Origin: JAKIVR01 sp035933635
Lineage (GTDB): Archaea; Thermoplasmatota; Thermoplasmata; Lutacidiplasmatales; UBA184
DNA: 64,000 nt
Direction: 5' to 3'
Assembly (NCBI GenBank): GCA_035933635.1
Contig: DASYYY010000031.1
Location: forward strand, 62,001-126,000
The notes beneath the pieces were generated by a model. That model searched no databases, was not told the DNA's origin, and worked only from the letters and a program-made list of their open reading frames with translations. Positions 23,227 to 30,593 of this stretch are shown here, piece after piece. A program made the position numbers and the translations under genes. Within the stretch, counting starts at the first letter, position 1. Every line of letters starts with the position of its first letter.

Positions 23227-24351
23227 TCATTCCGGACTCCTCCCGGACGAGTCCTGGTCCCGCTCACGCGCGCGTCGAGCTCGCGCGGTAGTAGCGCCGT
23301 AGCTGGTAGCGTCGGGTTCCCGCAGGTGCGGGACCAGGGCCTGCGCACGGGAAACGCGCTCGAAACCTACGTGGTGCTTCCGCGCGACCTTCCTCCACGA
23401 CATGCCCGAAGCGAGGTCCCGGGCCATCGCCCAGTCCTTCTCGACGTTCGATCCGTGGGCGAGGGCCAGGAGCTCCTTCCGCCGTGCGAGCGCGTCTCGG
23501 TACGATGGTCGCTTCCGAGTGCTCTCGAGGAATTCCAGAGTCGTCTCTGCGACTGCGGTCACGTCCCCGGCGAACCTGGATCCCGTGAACCGGCTCTCCA
23601 GCTCGCCGACATCAACGTCGAGGCGAAACCCCCGGAGCCCGAACGTCAGGAACGGGAGATCCGACTCCGGGTAGGTGCCGACCCACGCCCCGTCGGGGTT
23701 CTCGAGGTCTGCGATGACCCGCTCGCCCTTCCGAACGATCAGCTTGAACGGCGACCCGACGCTCCCACCGCGGATCGTGAGCGGGATGAAGTGGAACGAG
23801 TGGAAGACCACGAGCGGTCCCCGGGTCAGGTAGTGGCGAGCTACGAACAGGTACCTCGCCCACGACTCCGATCCTGCGGAGGCCCAGCTGTGGCTGGTGT
23901 CGACCTGGTCGAACTCGTCAATGATGACCGCCGACCACTTCCCTTGGAGGGTGCGTCGAGAGAGCCCCTCCAATAGTTCGGAGAGCGACTCGATCAGGTG
24001 AATGCGGGGAGGGGCTCGACCGGCTCCCGCCCACCACGGATACGGAACGTTGGTGAACACCTCCCACTCGGGGCGGTAGCGGAGGACCAGCTGAGCGACC
24101 ACGGCGAGAACGTTCGTCTTGCCCTTGCCCTGAGCCGCGTAGAGCGCGGCTCCCCGCCCGGGGCGTAGCAGGGAGCGGTCGAGCACGTAGTTTAGTGCCT
24201 TCCGGCCTTGCTCGGTGAGCACGGGCGGATCCGCCAGGTCGTCGAGCCAGGTCTCGTACCGGAGCGCGCCCCTCTCGGCGTCCTCCTTGGTCCACCCGTA
24301 GGGAGATCGGTCGCGAAGGATCGCCTCGACCAGCTTCGCGTCGGGGGTCAC
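23227..24351 (-). CDS. P-loop ATPase (packaging/FtsK-HerA-like) with C-terminal helix-turn-helix
   Basis: 374 residues from GTG 24351 (GTGA overlap with the preceding gene). Walker A AAQGKGKTNVL is at 72-82 and Walker B AVIIDEFDQVD at ~141-151. A middle region with EVFTNVPYPWWAG after the first domain recalls virion-packaging and Zot-like ATPases of archaeal viruses. The C-terminus (~300-345, GMSWRKVARKHHVGFERVSR) looks like a helix-turn-helix. It is the only nucleotide motor in the block of membrane and surface proteins, so genome packaging or DNA transfer is the likely role. A cellular AAA+ function cannot be excluded. Confidence 0.75.
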   Translation of the reverse strand: MTPDAKLVEAILRDRSPYGWTKEDAERGALRYETWLDDLADPPVLTEQGRKALNYVLDRSLLRPGRGAALYAAQGKGKTNVLAVVAQLVLRYRPEWEVFTNVPYPWWAGAGRAPPRIHLIESLSELLEGLSRRTLQGKWSAVIIDEFDQVDTSHSWASAGSESWARYLFVARHYLTRGPLVVFHSFHFIPLTIRGGSVGSPFKLIVRKGERVIADLENPDGAWVGTYPESDLPFLTFGLRGFRLDVDVGELESRFTGSRFAGDVTAVAETTLEFLESTRKRPSYRDALARRKELLALAHGSNVEKDWAMARDLASGMSWRKVARKHHVGFERVSRAQALVPHLREPDATSYGATTARARRARERDQDSSGRSPE

Positions 24352-24773
24352 CGCGACACCTCCAGCTCCTCCCGCGTGAGGTAGTGGCGGGGGACGTCGG
24401 CCTCCGCGGCACCGAGCTCTAGGGCGCCACTGTCGGTAAGGTAGGTCTCGATCAACCCGAGCCGGTGATAGGCCTCCTTCCAGGTCAGCCGCCAGCCCCG
24501 AGGGTCCGGGTCGCCCCATCGCTGGTTCGCCGATTCCCACTCCTCCCACAGTTCGAACGCTGCGGAGCCGGGTTCGTTCCGGGCAGGGCGCGACACCGCC
24601 CGAACCCGCAACCAGAGGGTGCTGAGATGCGGATAGTTGTCGTCGACCTCCGGAGTGAATCCCCATGCCTCCACCTGAAGCTCCGCGCGCTGGAGAAGAT
24701 CGGTGAGTGTCTTGCGAGCCGGAAGAGGCTGGAAACCCTCCTCAGCGCCGCCCTTCGCCTCGGTACCGGTCAT
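24348..24773 (-). CDS. Hypothetical acidic protein of the structural block
   Basis: 141 residues from ATG 24773, overlapping the upstream stop as ATGA and the downstream start as GTGA. Acidic, Trp-rich and helical (ELWEEWESANQRWGDPDP; WKEAYHRLGLIETYL), without membrane segments. No family recognised. Tight coupling to the ATPase suggests a cofactor or adaptor. Confidence 0.65.
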   Translation of the reverse strand: MTGTEAKGGAEEGFQPLPARKTLTDLLQRAELQVEAWGFTPEVDDNYPHLSTLWLRVRAVSRPARNEPGSAAFELWEEWESANQRWGDPDPRGWRLTWKEAYHRLGLIETYLTDSGALELGAAEADVPRHYLTREELEVSR

Positions 24774-25714
24774 GGTCTGTCGGCGGCCAGCCGCGCCTCC
24801 AGTTCGTCGGCGAGGGCGGACTCCCGTCGCGGGCTCTTGCGAAACTCTTCGATGGCAACGCTGGCGGCAGAGAGGGCTTGGACGTCGAGGAAGGCGTTGA
24901 TCGTGGCGAAGAGGCCGGGGAACACACGGCGGGTCGCCCGTTCTTCGAGCCAGCGGAGCCGCTGCTCGACCGGTGCCCGCTCCCGCTCCAGATTCTCGCG
25001 CCGACGGGCGAGGTTCTGCCATATCCCCGCCCACCGTCCACCGAGAGCACGACCCTCGTCGCGGGCCGCCAACAGCTCGCGGTAGGCGGGGCCATGGCTT
25101 GTTGGTGGACCCGGGACGGCTTCGGTGTCGTCCTCGCACTCGAAAACGAGCGGAGCGGCGCCCGGGGTGCCGAGAACCCCGGCCGGGACTTCGACCGTGC
25201 GGACAGGTAACTTCCCCTTCTTCTGAGATTCGGCTCGCTCTGCTCGGGCTGCGGCTTCGAGCTGCCCTACTCTTCGGACAAATTCGTCCCGCTCCTTCTC
25301 GGCTTCCCGGGTCCGGGTGTCGGTCTCCCGCTGGAGTTCCGCGACCCGACTGTCGACTTGAGTCCGGCGTGCCCTCGCTTCACCGAGCTTCTGGCGCACC
25401 AGCCGACCATGTGCCTGCACACGCCGAACGGTGAGAAAGTACCACTCCCAATCGGCGCGCTCCCGGGTTCCCGGCTTCTCGAGCCGGAACAGGACCGATT
25501 CGTTCGGGCGAACGTTCAACGCACGGACCGGTTCGGCCTGGCCGACCACCGGGACTGGGCGGTCCGGGTTCTCGCCCAGCCAGTCGGTTAGCTGCAGCAA
25601 CGAAGCCTGGATCGGCGTCGCGTGGGGCCACCAGAACGAGAACCGCTGGCGCTCGGGCGTGTCGACCATCGGAAGCAGGCTCGGGCCGGTGAGGGTCGAG
25701 TAGTCGCGCGGCAT
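24770..25714 (-). CDS. Coiled-coil protein of the structural block
   Basis: 314 residues from ATG 25714, one base after the previous stop. An N-terminal globular part (FSFWWPHATPIQASLLQL) is followed by a long coiled coil at ~105-175 (VAELQRETDTRTREAEKERD; FVRRVGQLEAAARAERAE), then a short linker and a second helical region. No signal or membrane segment. Possibly a scaffold between the membrane proteins and the ATPase, by position only. Confidence 0.65.
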   Translation of the reverse strand: MPRDYSTLTGPSLLPMVDTPERQRFSFWWPHATPIQASLLQLTDWLGENPDRPVPVVGQAEPVRALNVRPNESVLFRLEKPGTRERADWEWYFLTVRRVQAHGRLVRQKLGEARARRTQVDSRVAELQRETDTRTREAEKERDEFVRRVGQLEAAARAERAESQKKGKLPVRTVEVPAGVLGTPGAAPLVFECEDDTEAVPGPPTSHGPAYRELLAARDEGRALGGRWAGIWQNLARRRENLERERAPVEQRLRWLEERATRRVFPGLFATINAFLDVQALSAASVAIEEFRKSPRRESALADELEARLAADRP

Positions 25715-25715
25715 C

Positions 25716-26006
25716 TCACCCTCCCGAGGCGCGGACCTGGCGGACCTGGTGGCGCCGGCGGAGGCGGGCGATCCACCAGACAAACGCGAGGAAGATCACG
25801 AGTCCAGAGAGAAACTCGAGCGTGCCGTTCCCGTCGAACCACCCGGCGAGCAGGACGCCGGAGGTGAACGACAGGACGACTGTGTAACCCCACTCGCGAG
25901 GGCTGAGTTCGAAGACCCAGCTCTTCAGGGCCGTCGCCACCATGGAGATCACGGAGACGGCCGCGAGAAACGCGAGGGCGAGGAACAGGTCGGCGCCGAG
26001 CGCCAT
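25716..26006 (-). CDS. Small three-helix membrane protein
   Basis: 96 residues with three hydrophobic segments (LFLALAFLAAVSVISMVATA; TVVLSFTSGVLLAGW; LEFLSGLVIFLAFVWWI) and a basic C-terminus (RLRRRHQVRQVRASGG). Such small membrane proteins are typical matrix or structural components of enveloped or pleomorphic archaeal viruses, but the family is unrecognised. It is separated by one base from both neighbouring genes. Confidence 0.65.
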   Translation of the reverse strand: MALGADLFLALAFLAAVSVISMVATALKSWVFELSPREWGYTVVLSFTSGVLLAGWFDGNGTLEFLSGLVIFLAFVWWIARLRRRHQVRQVRASGG

Positions 26007-26007
26007 C

Positions 26008-26715
26008 TCAGGTCGCCTCCCCGGCCCGGCGCGGTGCCCCGGTCAGCGCCCTTCGGGCGAGCTTGTGGCCCTCCCACAGGTAGAGGCCGATGGCGACGAG
26101 GGTTGCCGCGGCGTACGAGGCGCGTCCGGGCGTCGAGTCACCCCACCATGCGAGCCAATCGAGGACGCCCTGCAGGGTGGGATTGGCGGGAGGAGGGGGC
26201 GAACCAATCCCGAACCAGGTCGTCCACCAGCCCGTCGGAACCGTCGCGGCCAGGAGCGTGTCCGCACCGATCGTGCCCGACGCGGCGAGGACGGTACCGT
26301 CCTCCTCCACGGTAGCGTTGAGGACGAGAATCGCCCCGCCCGCGTCGATGGAAGAGACCTCACCGTCGCTCAGCGAGGCGAGGAGGGCGAACCAGCCCGG
26401 ACCCCAGGTCGTCACCGACCAGTTCCCGAAGTCTCCCCCGGCGGGTCCCACGTAGGTGACGTGCAGTGTTTGCCACGCTTGCTCCGTGTCGGATCTGTTG
26501 GCGGGACCTCCGCCGGGTTCGCCGAGGACGAAGATCGGCACGCTGAAGTTGTCGCCGCTTCGCGCGGGCGTCCCCGGCTCGAGCGAGAAGTACTGCAGGG
26601 TGGCCAGCGGCGGGTCCGGCGGTCCAAGGGCCGGGAACAAGCACGCGATGGCGAACGAGATGGCCAACGCCGCAGGACCGACGCCGTCGACGCCCAGTCG
26701 TGATCGGTAGAGCAA
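26008..26715 (-). CDS. Membrane-anchored extracytoplasmic protein
   Basis: 235 residues from TTG 26715. An N-terminal hydrophobic segment (~13-30, GPAALAISFAIACLFPAL) acts as signal or anchor. It is followed by a beta-rich ectodomain with potential N-glycosylation sites (NFSVP, NRSD, NWSVT, NATV) and a C-terminal membrane segment (~205-222, AAATLVAIGLYLW) with a basic tail. No family recognised. Probably a surface component of the virion or transfer apparatus. Confidence 0.65.
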   Translation of the reverse strand: MLYRSRLGVDGVGPAALAISFAIACLFPALGPPDPPLATLQYFSLEPGTPARSGDNFSVPIFVLGEPGGGPANRSDTEQAWQTLHVTYVGPAGGDFGNWSVTTWGPGWFALLASLSDGEVSSIDAGGAILVLNATVEEDGTVLAASGTIGADTLLAATVPTGWWTTWFGIGSPPPPANPTLQGVLDWLAWWGDSTPGRASYAAATLVAIGLYLWEGHKLARRALTGAPRRAGEAT

Positions 26716-26718
26716 CGG

Positions 26719-27627
26719 CTACGCTCCCGACGCGAGAAGCGCCCAGACGACGACCCCGGCCAGCACCGCGGAGATCAGCGCAACGAGAACGAGACTTCCG
26801 AACCCCGTCTCCGGAACGGAGGGCGCCCGCTGTCGACCCAGGGCCCTCAGGTCGATCCGGGAGATCTGGTCCTCGATTCCCACGATCTCCGTGGTGTCGA
26901 GTTGATCCCGCTGCGAAGCGTTCTGCTCCTGCAACGTCGAGATCGTGTCGCTCTGGAACCTCTCGACGGCCGTCGCGAAGTCGCGCAGGGCGCTGGTATC
27001 GAGCTTCAGGACCCGCTCGAGGTACTTCGCCGCCGGATCCTTCTGCGAATTGACGAGGAAGACCGCCTCACCGTGGGGCACGAGTTGGCCCTGGGCCAGC
27101 GGCTGGATCTCCCAGTCGGAGATCTTCGTTCGTCGGGCCATCACGAGGTACGTCCCCATGACGCCGAAGACGAGGGCGACCGCGAGGCCGAAGATCAGCC
27201 CCTGGCTCGCGATCTGTGCCCCGGCCTGGGAGACCGCCTGAGCCGTCGAGGTCGGTTCGCTGGCGAAGGAAAGCATGCCGAACAGGAAGACGAGGTCGGC
27301 GATGCCCATCCCGAGGAACGTCACCAGCTGAACGCGCTTCTGTCCCTTCTCGGTCCGCGTGTAGGGCGTGTGCGGCGCCTCGGCGAGGGGGTCCTGGTCG
27401 AGGAAGACGAGGACCCGCTCCTGGCTCTTCGGTGCGTTCTTGAGCGTGTAGACGTAGGTCGCGTGCTTCCCGTCCTCGCGGGGGACCTCGACCTCCTGGA
27501 CGCTCGCCGGACCGTGGTACCACCAGCTGTCCCGTCCGCTCGTGTAGTGGATCTCGACGTCCTGGCCGACGTCCCGGCCCAGCTGGACGGCGAGCCGTCC
27601 TTCCCGCTGCGAGGAGAACCAGCTCAT
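26719..27627 (-). CDS. Polytopic membrane protein of the structural block
   Basis: 302 residues with membrane segments at ~97-118, ~139-163 and ~280-300. The N-terminal ~95 residues are soluble and beta-rich (VEIHYTSGRDSWWYHGPASV). The loop between the second and third segments includes an acidic coiled region (TAVERFQSDTISTLQEQNAS). No family recognised. Four bases separate it from the next gene. Confidence 0.65.
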   Translation of the reverse strand: MSWFSSQREGRLAVQLGRDVGQDVEIHYTSGRDSWWYHGPASVQEVEVPREDGKHATYVYTLKNAPKSQERVLVFLDQDPLAEAPHTPYTRTEKGQKRVQLVTFLGMGIADLVFLFGMLSFASEPTSTAQAVSQAGAQIASQGLIFGLAVALVFGVMGTYLVMARRTKISDWEIQPLAQGQLVPHGEAVFLVNSQKDPAAKYLERVLKLDTSALRDFATAVERFQSDTISTLQEQNASQRDQLDTTEIVGIEDQISRIDLRALGRQRAPSVPETGFGSLVLVALISAVLAGVVVWALLASGA

Positions 27628-27632
27628 CCGGG

Positions 27633-30044
27633 CTACCTCCGGCCGATCTCTCGGCCCTTGGACCTTCGAGATTGACCGCGCACCGCGACGACAACACCGA
27701 TTACCAGCGCCGCGAGCAGAAGGAAGGCAACCCAGTCAACGGCGCTTCCGCCCAGGAACGTGAGGCCGATCGTCCCCGGAGCCGCTGCCGTCAGGAACGA
27801 CAGCGCGCCGGAGAGAGGGCTGGCCTGCCCCGAGGAGAACCAGGCTTGAACGGAGAACGAGTAGAGCGAGTCGCAGGCGAGGTCGTAGACGACCACGCTC
27901 GTGGCCGCGCCGCCCGTGCTGACCTTCTGGACGAGCGTTCCGTTCGAGGCGTAGACATAGACGGTGTCGTTGACCAGCGTCGTGCCGCTCGGGGGCGTCG
28001 GGTTGACCCATTCCAGTCGAGCGGCAGAGCAGGGCAACCCAAGCTGATTGGTCCAGGAACCCGTGGGGGCGGAGGAGGAGAACGGGAGACAGTCCGAAAG
28101 ACTGCCGAGGCACCATGCGGTGGTGTTCATCGCGTTGGCGAAGAACGAGCTGAAGATCCCGCTCCCGCCGAACGTGACGATCGTGCCCGGGGAAACTTCG
28201 CCGCCGATGAGACCGTAGGAGTTCCCGCTGTTGTCGTAGACCCCGGTGATGGGGTCCCAGATCCGGAGGGGGCCCGATCCACCGCAGTTCCCGTTGAGGG
28301 GCCAGTTGCCCGAGCTCGTGACGTTCGTCCAACGGTTGTCCTGCCAGTACCAGACGTACGGACTCCAGTAGCAGAAGCTCGACAGGTTGTCTCCGCCGAG
28401 CTCGACCACGCCGTTCCCCCAGGTGGAGAGGAACTGCCCCCCGTCGTCGCCGGGAGGCTGCGAGGTCAACCACGTCCAGTTGGTCCATCGGCCGCCGCTG
28501 AACGTGTAGGTGGTCGCCGGACCTTCGCCGGTGGCCCCCCAGAGATCCGGGGCACCCTCGAGGACGACCTCGCCGTCGGAGGGATCCCAGACAATGGCGA
28601 GGCCTCCCTCGGTGTAGAGGTTCGGATACCCCGCCGTCGAGGAGATGTTCGTCCAGCCGGCGCCGTGGAACGTCCAGGTCCACTCGGGGTAGTCCTGGAA
28701 GTTGACCGTGCTCGTGAAGACGAGCAGGAGCTCGTCGTCGACGGGGTCCCAGACCATCGAGCACGTGCCGGCTTCGCCATGCCCGCCTCCCGGTGGCAGC
28801 GACTTGAACGGCAGGGAGTAGCTGAGATTCGACCAGTGACCGCCCGAGTAGAGATACGTCCAGCCCGGGTTGGTCGGGTAGGTGTTGTTGCTCGCGACGG
28901 CGATGAACCCGTTCTCCGCCGGGTCCCACGCCATGCAGGTCGGCGTGCCGTAGCTATCGCCGAGCGTGTAGCCAAAGACCTGGACATCGCTACCCGCGGT
29001 GACGTTTCTCCAAGTCCCGTTCTGCCACTCCCATCCGACCGTGTCGTCGGAGATCGATGGCGGTCCGTACTCATCGTTCGCCCAGACGTAGAACGAACCC
29101 GTGTTGGGGTCGGTGCCGAACAACGGTTCGCACCCGCCCGCGACGCCGCTGTTGCGGGCGCAGGTCACCATGTTCGGGTCGAGGTTCTTCGGAGCCGAGT
29201 GGCCCGCCAGCAGAGGCACGCAGATCTGGGTATGGTCGGGGGCGCATGCTCCCGTTGCGGCCCACCCCGGGGCGGTCGGCGCGACGTCGTCGACCAGTAC
29301 CAGTATCGCGATCACGGGAGCGTCCCCCGAGTTGGTGGTCATCGTCATCGAGATGGGACCGGCGGACGAGGCGTTCTCGAGGCCGACTCCCAAGCTCGTC
29401 AGCCCTTCCGAGTCCGAGCTGTAGGTCAGGATGGTGGCAGGACTCTCCGCGGAGAACGTGGTGGGCCCGTAATCGATGATCTGAGCGTACAGCGCGAAAG
29501 CCGGTGCGACCGTAGCGCGGCTTGTCGTCGTGCCGGTCTCCGAGTAGTCCACGGCGTAGTTGTCGACCGACGGCGAACCGGAAGGAAAGAGGGCGGTTGC
29601 TTGGATTACCCACCCGTAGTTTGTGCCGTTGCTCACCGGGCCGATGACTCGGATGACGTCGTTCGTGCCGCCGACTGCCATGTCCGCGACGAAGAGAGCC
29701 AGGTAGTCGGAGCCCACGGCGCCATTGGCGATCAGCCGGTAGGCGTCGCCCAGACTGTCGGCGACGGAGGTGACCATCCCGGGGTACCAGCCGGAAACGT
29801 CCGCGAAGACGTAGATCGAACCCCCTGCCTCGACCGAGGCAATACCAACCGAGAAGAGCGTCTCCGTGCCACCCACCCCCCACGAGGTGTCGCCGGAGCT
29901 GATCCGGCTGGCCACGACGGTCGGGGCGGATGGCGAGACAGCCGGGCTGACGGTCGACTCGTCTGGCACGGTGAACCCGGGACCCGCGCCGGGGGCGCCG
30001 CCGGGCACCAGCTGCACGGAAAGGATCGTTGCAGCAAGGATCAC
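27633..30044 (-). CDS. Large secreted Kelch-like surface protein with C-terminal anchor
   Basis: 803 residues from GTG 30044, overlapping the preceding stop as GTGA. An N-terminal signal peptide (ILAATILSVQLVPGGAPGAG) is followed by a beta-rich domain (~40-250). About six Kelch-like propeller repeats follow, of the form WDP...G....W....G.W.N (for example MAWDPAENGFIAVASN, CSMVWDPVDDELLLVF), at ~280-660. A fibronectin-type segment lies near 690-765, and a transmembrane helix (WVAFLLLAALVIGVVVAV) with basic tail SRRSKGREIG ends the protein. Many N-x-S/T sites. Probably displayed on the virion or cell surface for binding. The tail resembles that of the spike-like protein 30594-33434. Confidence 0.78.
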   Translation of the reverse strand: MILAATILSVQLVPGGAPGAGPGFTVPDESTVSPAVSPSAPTVVASRISSGDTSWGVGGTETLFSVGIASVEAGGSIYVFADVSGWYPGMVTSVADSLGDAYRLIANGAVGSDYLALFVADMAVGGTNDVIRVIGPVSNGTNYGWVIQATALFPSGSPSVDNYAVDYSETGTTTSRATVAPAFALYAQIIDYGPTTFSAESPATILTYSSDSEGLTSLGVGLENASSAGPISMTMTTNSGDAPVIAILVLVDDVAPTAPGWAATGACAPDHTQICVPLLAGHSAPKNLDPNMVTCARNSGVAGGCEPLFGTDPNTGSFYVWANDEYGPPSISDDTVGWEWQNGTWRNVTAGSDVQVFGYTLGDSYGTPTCMAWDPAENGFIAVASNNTYPTNPGWTYLYSGGHWSNLSYSLPFKSLPPGGGHGEAGTCSMVWDPVDDELLLVFTSTVNFQDYPEWTWTFHGAGWTNISSTAGYPNLYTEGGLAIVWDPSDGEVVLEGAPDLWGATGEGPATTYTFSGGRWTNWTWLTSQPPGDDGGQFLSTWGNGVVELGGDNLSSFCYWSPYVWYWQDNRWTNVTSSGNWPLNGNCGGSGPLRIWDPITGVYDNSGNSYGLIGGEVSPGTIVTFGGSGIFSSFFANAMNTTAWCLGSLSDCLPFSSSAPTGSWTNQLGLPCSAARLEWVNPTPPSGTTLVNDTVYVYASNGTLVQKVSTGGAATSVVVYDLACDSLYSFSVQAWFSSGQASPLSGALSFLTAAAPGTIGLTFLGGSAVDWVAFLLLAALVIGVVVAVRGQSRRSKGREIGRR

Positions 30045-30550
30045 GAGCGCGAGCCGACCTCGCGCGAACCCTCGGCCATGCTCCCGCCCCGGCCTCCGAC
30101 CACCCCAAAGATGGTGACCGCCACCGCCACCACGAACAGAACCAAGTCGAACAGGAGTTCGAGCGGGAGGAGCAGGATGTTGAGGATCGGGTGGTGGATC
30201 GTGAACCACCACTGAAAGGCGAGGATCGCCACGAAGAACAGCCACGCCCCGAGAATCAGCCCGACCCCGGCCCCCGAAACGGCCCGACGATTCCTGCGGA
30301 GCGAAGTCCGCGACCCTCGTGCTCCTAGCTGACGCCCGGCGCTCCCACGGTTCCCGAAGAACGTCCCGACTGCGACCGAGGTGAGCAGCAAGGCGTCTCC
30401 GATGACTTCGGCCGGAACCAGCACCTCGTCGGCGGGGAACAGAACCACATCGAGGACGAGCTCCACCAAGAGGAGGGTCAAGAACAGTCCCACCATCCCG
30501 CCCATTCCGGGACCGCGGCGACGACCGGACGATTGGCTTGACTGGGCCAT
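30041..30550 (-). CDS. Small four-helix membrane protein
   Basis: 169 residues from ATG 30550. Hydrophobic helices (MVGLFLTLLLVELVLDVVLF; VIGDALLLTSVAVGTFF; VGLILGAWLFFVAILAF; LLLPLELLFDLVLFVVAVAV) are separated by a basic loop (RTSLRRNRRA). No family recognised. It lies between the two big surface-protein genes and is coupled to the Kelch-like gene. Confidence 0.65.
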   Translation of the reverse strand: MAQSSQSSGRRRGPGMGGMVGLFLTLLLVELVLDVVLFPADEVLVPAEVIGDALLLTSVAVGTFFGNRGSAGRQLGARGSRTSLRRNRRAVSGAGVGLILGAWLFFVAILAFQWWFTIHHPILNILLLPLELLFDLVLFVVAVAVTIFGVVGGRGGSMAEGSREVGSRS

Positions 30551-30593
30551 CAGCGTACACCTGCCCTCCGAATTCCTCCGGTCTGCCCGCGCA

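Noticed and set aside
27672..30215. 847-codon plus-strand frame
   Set aside because: Shadow of the Kelch-like surface gene caused by high GC; no domains and Arg/Gly-rich composition.
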